This document shows, in pieces, positions 8,138-17,300 of a stretch of DNA of 27,854 nucleotides. Origin of the DNA: CAYXFZ01 sp964464385 (GTDB taxonomy: Bacteria > Planctomycetota > UBA1135); assembly GCA_964464385.1 (NCBI GenBank), contig CAYXFZ010000025.1, positions 1-27,854 on the forward strand. Direction: 5' to 3'. Position 1 is the first letter of the stretch. Every line of letters begins with the position of its first letter. The position numbers were made by a program, and so were the translations under genes. The notes below the pieces were generated by a model, which saw only the letters and a list, made by a program, of their open reading frames with translations, did not search any database and had not been told where the DNA came from.

Positions 8138-8707
8138 ATGTGTTCTTGGTGCTGGGGGTTTGCTCCCACCTTGGCCGCAATCGAAAGCGCTTACCCTCAA
8201 TATAAAATACAGCTTGTTCTCGGGGGGCTTGCCCCTGATTCAGTCGAGCCGATGGACCAGGCGACTCGCGACTATGTCCAACGAGCTTGGCATGATGTCG
8301 GCAAGACTAGCGGCGTAAAATTCAATTTCGACTTTTGGGAGAAATGTTCTCCAAGGCGATCCACCTGGGTCGCATGTCGTGCAGTTATTGCAGCACGACG
8401 ATTTGAGCTTGATCGTGAGATGTTTGAAGCGATTCAACATGCTTACTACCTTGAAGCAAAAAATCCGTCTGATGATGAAGTGCTTGCCGATATCGCGCAA
8501 GAATTATCTATACCACGAACAGATTTTATGGAGTCTTTAAATGCCAAAGAAACGCAAAGACTTCTTGAAGTTGACTTCGCATTGCGCCAGAGATTGAACA
8601 CTTATAGTTTTCCTAGCCTTGCCCTCTTTAGGGATGGTAAACTTACTCTTTTACAGAGCGGATATTGCGCCCCTGACGACATCGACTTCGACGATCTTAA
8701 ATTATAA
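8138..8707 (+). CDS. DsbA-family (COG3531-like) thioredoxin-fold protein, start uncertain
   Basis: 189 residues from the first canonical start codon. The CSWC redox motif falls at residues 2-5, directly after that ATG. Relatives normally begin about ten residues earlier with a beta strand and Asp-Pro before the motif. Exactly such residues (LLYIADP) are encoded in frame just upstream. The frame is open back to 7991 but contains no ATG, GTG or TTG; the only sensible alternative is CTG at 8102. The FrnE/DsbA-like helical insert and the C-terminal cis-Pro strand (YSFPSLALFRDGK) are present. The function would be thiol-disulfide exchange, with no signal peptide visible, so probably cytoplasmic. 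The gene belongs to the AT-rich insert. Confidence 0.75.
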   Translation: MCSWCWGFAPTLAAIESAYPQYKIQLVLGGLAPDSVEPMDQATRDYVQRAWHDVGKTSGVKFNFDFWEKCSPRRSTWVACRAVIAARRFELDREMFEAIQHAYYLEAKNPSDDEVLADIAQELSIPRTDFMESLNAKETQRLLEVDFALRQRLNTYSFPSLALFRDGKLTLLQSGYCAPDDIDFDDLKL

Positions 8708-8721
8708 AATAAGGCTAGCTC

Positions 8722-8782
8722 TCTCCGGTTCTTGAAAGAGAACCGTTGGAGCTAAACCGAGCAAGAGGGCGCTGAGTGACAC
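8722..8782 (-). pseudogene. 5' fragment of the second TPR-family gene
   Basis: On the reverse strand a GTG at 8782 starts VSLSALLLGLAPTVLFQEPE, which aligns with the N-terminus of the intact TPR protein (MILSALLLGLTTTVFFQEPE). Homology stops right after that at about 8722, the right edge of the AT-rich insert. The upstream TAGAAT element is also conserved. Together with the fragment ending at 7108 this is the other half of the interrupted paralogue. Confidence 0.75.
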
Positions 8783-8807
8783 GAGCTCATTCTAGGGGAC
8801 GTAAATA

Positions 8808-8817
8808 NNNNNNNNNN
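8808..8817. other. Assembly gap (10 N)
   Basis: Ten N bases of placeholder type. Left of it is the promoter region of the interrupted TPR copy; right of it, 21 nt later, is the stop of xylB. The true distance is unknown, and sequence downstream of xylB may be missing. Confidence 0.95.
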
Positions 8818-8838
8818 CCACTTTGCCTTTCTAGTTCC

Positions 8839-10278
8839 TTACCCGAATAAAGTTTCCCCCAAGGAGCGGTGGCGTTCGGCAGCGGCGCGATAGACGGGGG
8901 TGAGAGCGGGGTTGGGATCGATGGCGGAATCCTGGACAGGCGGCGTGTGGTCGGCAAGGGCCCCGTGGAAGTCGGGGGCGTCGCTGGCCAAGGCTTGTAG
9001 GGCGGCGCCGAGAGCGGCAGAGTCGGGTTCTGTGGGCAAGAGGACGGGGGTATCGAACACATCCGACAGCATTTGTTGCCAAAGCGAGTTTTGTGCACCG
9101 CCACCCACGAGGCGGAGTTCTTTCGTCGTAAGACCCAGCTTGGCCAGGCGGGTGGCTCCCGCATAAAGGGCAAAACTAACGCCCTCCATGGCGGCGCGGA
9201 AAACTCTGCCGGGTTTCAAATCGCCCGGTCGCAAGCCATGTAAGACACCGGAGGCCAGCGGCCAATCTGGCGAGCGTTCACCAGTGAGATAGGGCAGGAA
9301 CAACGGTCCCTCGCCAGCTGGCTCGGCCTCGGCCAGATGAGTGAGTTCCTTCAAGGAAAGCCCAAAGGCCTGCCGTACCTCTTCCGTCACGGTGGTGCAG
9401 TTTTGAATGCAATAGAGCGGCAATCCTCCGCCCGTAGCATCTCGGAAGGGCGCGATATGCCCGTCGGGATCCACGATGGGCTGGGCGGCGCGACCAAAGA
9501 GGGTTCCGCTGGTACCCAGGCTGACCACGAGCACGCCGTCGCGGCACGCACCCGCGCCCAGGGCGCTCATCATGTTGTCTCCGGAGCCAACCGCGATTTG
9601 AAGTCCCTCCGGCAAACCAAATTTCTGCGCCAAGTTTGGTAAGAGCGTGCCGTGCCAAACATCGTGGGTGTTGAGCGGTGGGAGTTTGTCGCTTAGTTTT
9701 GCATCCACCCAAGCAACGGCCTGCGCGTCGTAGTCACCAACAAGTGGATCGTAGAGGCCATTGCCCGAAGCGTCACCATGATCCGTGGCCCAAACGCCGC
9801 TGAGTTGCAGGTTGAGCCAATCATGCGGCAAACAAACTCGATGCAGTTGTGCGAACAACTCCGGTTCCTGCGCCTTCATCCACAGCAACTTCGGCGCCGT
9901 AAAACCTGGCGGCACAGCGCGGCCACTGGCGGCCGACAAAGCGGTGGCTTCTGCCACGGCCTCGACATCGCACCACAATTTGGCCGGCCGCAGAACAGCA
10001 CCCGCTTCATCCAGCGCCACGAGGCCGTGTTGCTGTCCGCTCACGCCAAGTCCTCGCAAGCGCGCGGCATCGACACCCTCGGTTGCCAATACTATTGGCA
10101 GAGCTTGCTCCAAGGCCTGCCACCAATCGGCTGGATCCTGCTCCGCAGCACCGGTTCGGGGAGCCTGCGGAGCGGCACACGGATGCGCACTCCGCGCCAC
10201 CACGCGCCGCGTCTCGGCGTCGTAAACCAAACACTTCAGACTTTGTGTGCCGAGGTCAATCCCCAGGTACAAACTCAT
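8839..10278 (-). CDS. xylB: Xylulokinase
   Basis: A full-length 479-residue FGGY-family sugar kinase that phosphorylates D-xylulose to xylulose 5-phosphate in the cytoplasm. The N-terminal phosphate loop YLGIDLGTQSLK, the VSGQQHGLVALD motif, the catalytic Asp region GSGDNMMSALGAG, the second phosphate-binding VSLGTSGTLF and the C-terminal LRLVGGGAQNSLWQQMLSD are all present. It lies 2 nt downstream of xylA on the same strand and is presumably translated from the same mRNA. The ATG start directly precedes the glycine-rich loop as expected. Its 3' side ends close to an assembly gap, so further operon genes could be missing. Confidence 0.95.
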   Translation of the reverse strand: MSLYLGIDLGTQSLKCLVYDAETRRVVARSAHPCAAPQAPRTGAAEQDPADWWQALEQALPIVLATEGVDAARLRGLGVSGQQHGLVALDEAGAVLRPAKLWCDVEAVAEATALSAASGRAVPPGFTAPKLLWMKAQEPELFAQLHRVCLPHDWLNLQLSGVWATDHGDASGNGLYDPLVGDYDAQAVAWVDAKLSDKLPPLNTHDVWHGTLLPNLAQKFGLPEGLQIAVGSGDNMMSALGAGACRDGVLVVSLGTSGTLFGRAAQPIVDPDGHIAPFRDATGGGLPLYCIQNCTTVTEEVRQAFGLSLKELTHLAEAEPAGEGPLFLPYLTGERSPDWPLASGVLHGLRPGDLKPGRVFRAAMEGVSFALYAGATRLAKLGLTTKELRLVGGGAQNSLWQQMLSDVFDTPVLLPTEPDSAALGAALQALASDAPDFHGALADHTPPVQDSAIDPNPALTPVYRAAAERHRSLGETLFG

Positions 10279-10280
10279 GC

Positions 10281-11471
10281 TCAGGCGCGGACACCCATGA
10301 GGTGCTCCATGGCCAGTTGATCCAAACGCTCGTAACGGTGTCCCTTGGCGGCTAGAGCATCCACATCCAAATCCAAAGCCTCGAGCGCGGCCAAGTTTGC
10401 GCCGTTGAACTCCGCCAAAGTGGGGGCGATGTTGCGGGCGTCGGCATGATTTGCGGCCAAAATTTCCTGCACCTCGGTGTCGGCATCAAAGGCCAGCGCT
10501 CGTGCCGCCAAGATTTTGTACGAGCGCATACAACCGCGCGCAAAATCCCAACCTCCGTCGCCATCCTCGGTGCGGTAGGCGTGCGCATCAAAGTGCAAGG
10601 GCCCGGTATACGCGGGGTGCCCACAAGTGCCCTCTAACATGCGCACCAAGAAAAAGGCGCCCTTCAAATCCTCGCTGCCAAAGCGCAAATCTTGGTCGTA
10701 ACGGCCAATGCGCTGGGCATTCAAATCAATGTGAAACAACTTTCCGGATTCCATGGCTTGGCCGACGGCGTGCACCATCGACAAGCCGGGCATATTTTCA
10801 TGCGCCACTTCCGGATTCACGCCGCACATCTCGGCATGATCTAAGGTCTCAATGAAGTGCAGCATGTGGCCGGTCGTCGCCAAGTACATGTCGCCGCGGG
10901 GTTCGTTGGGTTTGGCCTCAAGGGCAAACTTCAAATTCCAGCCCTGTTCCTTGGTCCAAGCACAGAGGAAATTCATGCTCTCGCGGTACCAGCCCAAGGC
11001 GTCCCGGCAATCCCGCGCGGCGTCCGTCTCGACGCCCTCACGGCCACCCCAAAAGACAATCGTGCCCGCGCCCAATTCAACACCCATCTCGATGGACCGC
11101 ATTGCCTTTTGCAGGGCAAAGGCGCGCACTTCCGGATCGCTGGCGGTAAAGGCACCGTCCCGAAAGACAGGATGGCTAAACAAATTTGTGGTTGCCATCG
11201 GCACCACCAAACCATGATCGGACAAGGCCTGCTGAAATTCGGCGACGATACGGTCCCGCTCGGCGGCCGAAGACCCAAAGGGAACCAGGTCGTTGTCATG
11301 CAGATTGACGCCCCAAGCACCGGCCTTGGCCAGGCCCGCCACCAACTCGGTCGGCGGGACTGGGGGACGAACTCGAGGGCCAAAGGGATCAGCGCCGGGA
11401 TTGCCCACCGTCCAGAGACCAAAGGTGAAACGATCGCCAGTAGCAGGAGAGGGGTCGTAGGGGTCGGCCAT
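10281..11471 (-). CDS. xylA: Xylose isomerase (class I, actinobacterial type)
   Basis: 396 residues, interconverting D-xylose and D-xylulose. Active-site landmarks are visible: catalytic His in NLHDNDL, MATTNLFSHPVF, metal and substrate ligands in ALEAKPNEPRGD, NPEVAHE, FHIDLNAQ, YDQDLRFG and HFDAHAYRTED, and the C-terminal RLDQLAMEHLMG. The length and motifs match the short class I enzymes best known from Actinobacteria such as Streptomyces, not the longer class II enzymes. It forms an operon with xylB and is divergent from the MFS gene, sharing a 97-nt intergenic region with it. No XylR-type regulator is encoded in the window. Confidence 0.95.
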   Translation of the reverse strand: MADPYDPSPATGDRFTFGLWTVGNPGADPFGPRVRPPVPPTELVAGLAKAGAWGVNLHDNDLVPFGSSAAERDRIVAEFQQALSDHGLVVPMATTNLFSHPVFRDGAFTASDPEVRAFALQKAMRSIEMGVELGAGTIVFWGGREGVETDAARDCRDALGWYRESMNFLCAWTKEQGWNLKFALEAKPNEPRGDMYLATTGHMLHFIETLDHAEMCGVNPEVAHENMPGLSMVHAVGQAMESGKLFHIDLNAQRIGRYDQDLRFGSEDLKGAFFLVRMLEGTCGHPAYTGPLHFDAHAYRTEDGDGGWDFARGCMRSYKILAARALAFDADTEVQEILAANHADARNIAPTLAEFNGANLAALEALDLDVDALAAKGHRYERLDQLAMEHLMGVRA

Positions 11472-11535
11472 GAGCGGGCCACAGCGTAGCGAAGGCTTGC
11501 TCCTAAAGAGGGCACATTTTGCGTGGAGGATTTGC

Positions 11536-11541
11536 TACAAA
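11536..11541 (+). promoter_or_regulatory. Candidate -10 element (TACAAA) in the xylA/MFS divergent region
   Basis: The 97-nt region 11472-11568 between xylA and the MFS gene must hold both promoters. GCTACAAA at 11534-11541 lies 27 nt upstream of the MFS start. Closely similar GCTACAAA or CCTACAAT strings precede two other genes in the window. No -35 element or regulator palindrome is obvious. Confidence 0.3.
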
Positions 11542-11568
11542 AGCACTTCCTCACTCCTTAGAAACCCC

Positions 11569-13125
11569 ATGAAATCCATCGTCACTGCCCAGGATCTATC
11601 CTCCCGAGAAAAACGCATGTTGTTTTGGGCCAGTTTTCTTTCGCTGGCCGCCGCCGGTTTTGGCTTTGCCTTTCGTGTCGCCATGGGGGGTGAGTATGCC
11701 GCCGAGTTTTCTTTGACCGATCAACAAGCGGGACAGGTCTTTGGCGCAACCCTTTGGCCCATTGCCATCACCATGATTGGCTTTAGCCTGCTGGTGGACA
11801 AGACGGGCTATAAATTTCCGATGTATGGTGCTTTCGTGTTGCAGGTTGTGGCCGGCATTGGCACTTTTTACGCCCAGAGTTACGGCGCACTGTATGCCTT
11901 CGCCATTTGTGCCGGTTTGGGCCACGGCATTGTTGAGGCCGTCATCAATCCCATTTGTGCGGCGGTGTATCCCAAAGAAAAAACCAAATGGCTGACGATT
12001 CTGCACGCCGCTTGGCCGGCGGGACTGGTATTTGGCACGCTGGCCATCATCGGCACCGAGTCCTGGGTGGATGGCTGGCGCTTCCACGCTCTTTGGATGA
12101 TTTTCCCGGCCGCCGTATACGCCCTGCTGTACACGCAATGCAAATTTCCCGTGGATGAGCGCGTGCAAGCTGGAATTTCATTCCGTGAAATGCTGCAACA
12201 GGTTGGTTTTCTTGGCGCCGCTTTGGCATCCTTCCTCGTGATTTATGAAGTCGGCAACCAAGTCGGTCAACTCACTTCTTGGGATCTGCCCGCTCAATGG
12301 TTTAATTTCAGCCTTTACGCCGGCGTTGGTGTGGGTCTGCTCTATGGCCTGGCTGTGTGGGCCGTTGGTAAACCCTTGTTCTTTTTGATGTGTTTGCTCA
12401 TGATTCCGGTGGCCACGGCCGAATTGGGGACGGATGGTTGGATCAAGGGTTTGATGACTCCGGTGCTCGAAGATATGAAGGTCAATCCTGCCTTCGCCTT
12501 GGTCTTTTCGGCTTCCATCATGTTCGTATTGCGAGTGTTCGCCGGCGGCATTTTGAAGTTCTTTAGCCCTCCCGGTTTATTGTGCGTCAGCGGAATTTTT
12601 TCTGCCGTGGGTCTGTACTGGTTGTCGGGTGCGGCCGAATCCGCCATCTTCATTGCCTTTGTCCTTTACGCCCTTGGCCAAACGTACTACTGGCCCTGCG
12701 TTCTGGGTTTCGTGTCCGAGCGTTATCCAAAAGGCGGTGCCCTGACCCTGAATACCGTGTCCGCTATTGGTTTGCTGTCGGCCGGCATTGTCGGTGGCCC
12801 CATTCTGGGCGCGGCCTTTGACCAATCCACGCAAACGCGGGTGGCCGCGGAAGCGCCCGCTTTTGCTGAGGCGACCACGGTCGGCGGCAGTTTTATGTGG
12901 ATGGAACACGAAAAAATTGACCCAGATCAAAAAGCCGCTTTCCTCGCCGCCCAAAGCCAAACAGATCAAGCCACATTGACGGCCGTTTTTGCCGAGAGCA
13001 AGGCCGCCGCCGGTCGCGACGTCCTGGCCTTCGCCGCCCGCTTCCCACTCATCTTGTTCGCCGCGTTTGGCCTGATCGCTCTGTGGTTCCGCGCCCGAGG
13101 GGGCTACAAACCGGTGGAGCTCTAA
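11569..13125 (+). CDS. MFS transporter, probable sugar permease
   Basis: 518 residues with about twelve hydrophobic helices. The start chosen is the ATG at 11569, because the sequence before it belongs to the shared promoter region; the frame is open further upstream but adds a non-membrane tail. MFS signs include the loop after helix 2 (DKTGYKFPMYGAF) and GLGHGIVEAVINPICAAVYP, which recalls the FucP-like oligosaccharide/sugar branch. A polar insert of about 75 residues (near 420-495) precedes the last helix. Position next to xylAB and an oxidoreductase suggests uptake of xylose or a related sugar; this is inference from context. Its end lies 5 nt from the convergent oxidoreductase stop. Confidence 0.85.
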   Translation: MKSIVTAQDLSSREKRMLFWASFLSLAAAGFGFAFRVAMGGEYAAEFSLTDQQAGQVFGATLWPIAITMIGFSLLVDKTGYKFPMYGAFVLQVVAGIGTFYAQSYGALYAFAICAGLGHGIVEAVINPICAAVYPKEKTKWLTILHAAWPAGLVFGTLAIIGTESWVDGWRFHALWMIFPAAVYALLYTQCKFPVDERVQAGISFREMLQQVGFLGAALASFLVIYEVGNQVGQLTSWDLPAQWFNFSLYAGVGVGLLYGLAVWAVGKPLFFLMCLLMIPVATAELGTDGWIKGLMTPVLEDMKVNPAFALVFSASIMFVLRVFAGGILKFFSPPGLLCVSGIFSAVGLYWLSGAAESAIFIAFVLYALGQTYYWPCVLGFVSERYPKGGALTLNTVSAIGLLSAGIVGGPILGAAFDQSTQTRVAAEAPAFAEATTVGGSFMWMEHEKIDPDQKAAFLAAQSQTDQATLTAVFAESKAAAGRDVLAFAARFPLILFAAFGLIALWFRARGGYKPVEL

Positions 13126-13130
13126 GAAGG

Positions 13131-14288
13131 CTAGGGGGATGAGGCGTGAGACCCGTCCGACAGGGTGAAGGCGGGGAGTTCCAGTAACTCCCCCTCAGCG
13201 AGGGCAGATTCGTGGGCTAGGAGACCAACGCAAGTCCAGTTGGCAGATTGCCGCACGTTCGGGTGTGGGTCGCGGCCTTCCATGAGGGCAGAGACAAATT
13301 CGTGCACGAGGTGGGGGTGCGAGCCACCGTGGCCGGAGCCTTGCGTAAAGGAAAGGTGCTCGTTGGCATCTTGATCATAAACGCCTTCGGTAGTGAAGCG
13401 ACGGAGTGGCTCGGGAAGGCGATGCGCAAAATCTGGACACACCACAGTCTCGGGGATTTCCGCTTCCGGTTTTTTGGCGGTGTGCAAGATCAGGGGTTGG
13501 CCTTCCATCAAGGGCCATTCCACGGATTGGAGACTGCCATAAACATCCAAACTTTCGCGGTATTGGCGCGCGGTATCAAACAAAGAACGGTAAATACGTG
13601 CTGCAGTTTTGCCATCCGACATCGCGATCTGAGCGGATTCCACGGCAAAAGGGGAGCCGTACTCTGCAATCAATTCCTCGCGAATGCGTCCAGATCCCAA
13701 ACAACTCACGGATACTGCATCCAGTCCGGGCAGGGCCAGGCACGGTCCGACGCAGTGGGTGGCGTAATGCATCGGGGGAAAACCGCGCCATGAGTCTGGC
13801 CAACCATCCATGTCTTGTTGGTGCGAAGCTTGAATAAATTGAATCCTTCCCAGTGCACCGCTTTGCGCCAACTCTTGCATGTAAAAAAATTCACGGCTAT
13901 AAACAACAGTCTCCATCATCATGTATTGCAAGCCGGTTTCTTCTGTGAGCGCCACGATGCGCTGACAATCTTCGAGCGAAGTGGCCATGGGGACAGTGCA
14001 GGCTACATGCTTGCCCGCCTCCAGCGCGGCAATCGTTTGCTCCGCGTGGTTTGGGATGGGCGTGTTGATGTGTACGGCATCCACTTCCGAATCCTCAAGT
14101 AAATCTTCGAAATTGGTGTAGCGGTTGGAAACGCCGAAGGCATCGCCAACCGCATCCAGCCGCTCAGGGGTGCGTTGACAAATGGCCGCCATGGTGGCGT
14201 TTGGGTGCGCTTGATACAGAGGAATGAACTCGGCACCAAAGCCGAGACCAGCGATGGCAACGCGAACTGGTGTGGAAGATGGGCTCAT
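13131..14288 (-). CDS. Gfo/Idh/MocA-family oxidoreductase
   Basis: 385 residues. The N-terminal Rossmann fold carries VAIAGLGFGAEF (dinucleotide binding), and the substrate domain contains PPMHYATHCVGP. The family's usual EKP motif after AGKHV reads TVP here (AGKHVACTVPMATS), so the lysine that often contacts substrate and cofactor is missing. The C-terminal part has GSGHGGSHPHLVHEFV, typical of planctomycete and verrucomicrobial members. It is expected to be an NAD(P)-dependent oxidoreductase of a sugar or cyclitol, but the changed motif makes the reaction uncertain. It is convergent with the MFS gene and divergent from the giant cytochrome at 14339, with 50 nt between the starts. Confidence 0.9.
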   Translation of the reverse strand: MSPSSTPVRVAIAGLGFGAEFIPLYQAHPNATMAAICQRTPERLDAVGDAFGVSNRYTNFEDLLEDSEVDAVHINTPIPNHAEQTIAALEAGKHVACTVPMATSLEDCQRIVALTEETGLQYMMMETVVYSREFFYMQELAQSGALGRIQFIQASHQQDMDGWPDSWRGFPPMHYATHCVGPCLALPGLDAVSVSCLGSGRIREELIAEYGSPFAVESAQIAMSDGKTAARIYRSLFDTARQYRESLDVYGSLQSVEWPLMEGQPLILHTAKKPEAEIPETVVCPDFAHRLPEPLRRFTTEGVYDQDANEHLSFTQGSGHGGSHPHLVHEFVSALMEGRDPHPNVRQSANWTCVGLLAHESALAEGELLELPAFTLSDGSHASSP

Positions 14289-14314
14289 GGGTAGGCGACT
14301 CCAGGATGCCAGCC

Positions 14315-14320
14315 TACAAT
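14315..14320 (+). promoter_or_regulatory. Candidate -10 element (TACAAT)
   Basis: CCTACAAT ends 18 nt before the ATG at 14339, in the 50-nt region between the divergent oxidoreductase and giant cytochrome genes. The spacing suits a short leader. It resembles the GCTACAAA strings before the MFS gene and the kinase remnant. No matching -35 was found. Confidence 0.3.
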
Positions 14321-14338
14321 CCTTTGCCTGCTGTAATC

Positions 14339-17300
14339 ATGGACATTTTTCTCCTCACCCTGCTTGCTTTTCCTGGGCACCTTTGTCCCCAGGATGCGGA
14401 GACTATTTTTGATGGAAAAACCCTGCAGGGTTGGGAAACTTCTGATCCTCAAATCTGGAGGGTTGAGAACGGTGCTTTGGTGGGGGGGGATTTGCAAACG
14501 AAGATCGCCGAAAATTCCTTCCTTTTTTCCAACAAAGAATATGCGGATTTTGAATTGCGTTTGCAGTTTCGATTGGAAGGAGTTCCAGGTCAAGGCATGA
14601 TCAACAGCGGAGTCCAGTTCCGCTCCAAGCGCCTGAAAAATGGCCATGCTGCGGGTTACCAAGCTGACCTTGGGGATCCCTCCTGGTGGGGTGCCTTGTA
14701 CGATGAGAATCGGCGCAATCGTGTTCTAGCAGCTTCAGAGGCGAACCCTGTTGACCTTCGCTTGCGTTCAGGAAAATGGAACGATTACGTGATTCGCTGC
14801 GAAGGCCCCGAAATTAAACTCTGGATCAATGGGGTGGCGACAGTGGACTACACTGAGCCGGATTCCGGAATCCCTCGTGCCGGCAAGATCGGTTTCCAAG
14901 TTCATTCTGGTGGTCCCGTCCAGGCGTCCTTCCGCGGAATCACCATCCAGACCCTCCCTTCGAGTGAATCCGGACTCACACCCGAAGAAGAATTGGCGAG
15001 CTTTCAGGTTCCCCATGGATTTGTGGTGGAGTTGGTTGCGAGCGAGGAGACTGGCCTGCCCAAACCGATTACCATCCAATTTGATGATGCTGGTCGAATG
15101 TGGTCCATGACCGCAACCGAATATCCCATGGATGCCAACGAAAGTCCGGAAGCTGCCGCCGAACTTTGGGAAAAGGGAGGCAGGGATCAAGTGGTGGTTA
15201 TTGACAAGCCGTGTGACCCCGGTCCCCACAGGGCGCGTACTTTTCTTGAGGGCCTCGCGATGCCCATGGGTCTATTGCCCTGGAAGAATGGCGTAATCTT
15301 GGGGCATGGAAGCGACGTGATTTTCATTGAGGACCGGAATGGGGATGGTACGGCTGACCACAGGCAAGTCCTCTTAAGTGGCTTTGGTGTGCAAGATTCT
15401 CACCTCATGCCTCATCAATTTACTTTCATGCCAAATGGTTGGATTGCCATGGCTCAGGGCGCCTTTAACTCCTCCCAAGTGGTTGCTGGCAAGAATGCTC
15501 CTGTGACATTTAACTATTGCAAACTTGGCCGCTTTCGTCCGGACGGATCCAAATTTGAGATCATTGGGTACGGTTTCAATAACATTTGGGGTTTGGCTCT
15601 TGGCCGGGAGGGAGAGACTTTTATCCAGGAGGCGAACGATATGAATTATTCGGTTGTGCCCTTTCAAAACTACTCCACCTATCCTGGCATTGGCAATGAA
15701 AAGTTTCGTCCCTATGCTCCGATTGCCGCACCGATCACCGATTTTTTCCTAGGGGGAACGGGACTGTCAGGGCTGGCATTGTTTGAGAGTCGATCGGGTA
15801 GTTTCCCCTCTTCCTGGGATTCCGTGATGTTTGTGGCCAATCCCATCACTGGAACAATCCATGCGGTCAAAATCGGGGAAACCGAAGGTGGCGGGTATTC
15901 CACAACACGCCTGGCGAACTTTTTGACTTCCAGTGATGAGCAATTTCGGCCCATTGCCCTTCAGTTTGGCCCGGATGGTTGTCTCTACATTGTGGATTGG
16001 TACAACAAAATCATTTCTCACAACGAAGTCTCGCGAGAACATCCTGCACGGGACAAGAGTCGTGGCCGAGTGTGGCGAGTTCGCCATGAAAGTCAAACCC
16101 GCCGAGACATTCCGGATTTGACAAAAGTCCCGGATCTCGCACTCGTGGAGTATTTGAAGAGTGACTCGACTTGGGAAATGCGAGCGGCATGGCGCCAAAT
16201 CATGTTTCGTCAGCCTCGGCATTTGGCTCCTGCTTTGGCTCAACTCGCTCAGGATGAATCCCAACGCGCGGACGCTCGCATCCATGCCCTGTGGTCCCTG
16301 AAGAGTCTCGGTGAGGTGAACGCCAAGATCAGTTTGGACATGCTGCGATCCCCGAATCGGAATATACGGCGCGAGGCCTTGCGGGTTCAGGACGGTTGGC
16401 TCGAGAGTTCCATGGTGGACGATCCCGATCCACAGGTGCGGGCCGAAGCCATTCGCAGTCTGCTTCGGCAGGAGAACTTCACTCAAGATCATATGTTCGA
16501 GCTCATTCGTTTCGCAAAGCCCTCGCTTGGAGTTGCTCCTGTTGCGGATATTCCATGGGCTGGCCGTCACGGCACTCCCGTTCCTGCGGGCCCTCTCTAT
16601 GACCGAGAATTCGAACGATTCTTGGTTCGTATGGGATTGGAAAGGCAGCCGGCCTCACTCGTCCAGTTTCTAGAGAGCCGACGAGCAGGGCAATTGGACC
16701 CGGAATCTCGACTGTTCGCATCCCTAGCCTTGCCCTCAGATCAAGTTGTCGGTCATTTTTTACGTGCCTGGCAGGATGTGGATCGTCTGCCCAACGAGGA
16801 AGAACTCGTCTTGCTTTTGCGAGGCCGTTCTGACCGGAAGCTGATGCCCTTGATGGAAGAGTTGTTTTCAGACCCGAAACGATCTCCTGGGCTGATGCGC
16901 GCGGCACTTGGTTTGCGGGACCGATTGGAACAATCTGGGTTGGAAGATGTTTTTACTCCTGCTCTTCTTCGACTCTCGCGATCCCAGGGGCAGGAAGATT
17001 TACTGGTGGATATGGTGGCCGCATTCCAACTGAAGAAGTTACGAAAGCCGGTCGCCAAAGTCTTGGCCAATTCCCGGCACGATCTGTCCCTCCGGATAGC
17101 CGCCTTGCAAGCCTTGCGTCGCATTGGTGCTGGCGCCGACCAGGCTGTTTTGGCTTGCTTGGATCCATCCACGACTCCCCAAGGTCTTCGCTTGTCGGCA
17201 TTGGTGGCCGTGGGTGCAAGCGGCTCTGCTCAACACTTTTCCCGAGTGATCAAAGCAATCACAAAACTCTCTCAAGTTGAACTGGAGGGGGTCGTGGATG

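Larger units (their letters stand above)
7200..8724. mobile_element. AT-rich two-gene insert in a TPR paralogue, flanked by 12-bp imperfect direct repeats
   Basis: The segment separates the two ends of a TPR-family gene. It carries two forward-strand genes of clearly different composition: for example 7561-7620 has 20 G/C in 60 bases, whereas flanking genes are visibly GC-richer. GGCTATCTCTCT (7200-7211) and GGCTAGCTCTCT (8713-8724) match at 11 of 12 positions and sit exactly at the two junctions. No transposase, integrase or attC site is visible, so the mechanism of arrival is unknown. A target-site duplication or recombination at short repeats are both possible. Confidence 0.45.
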
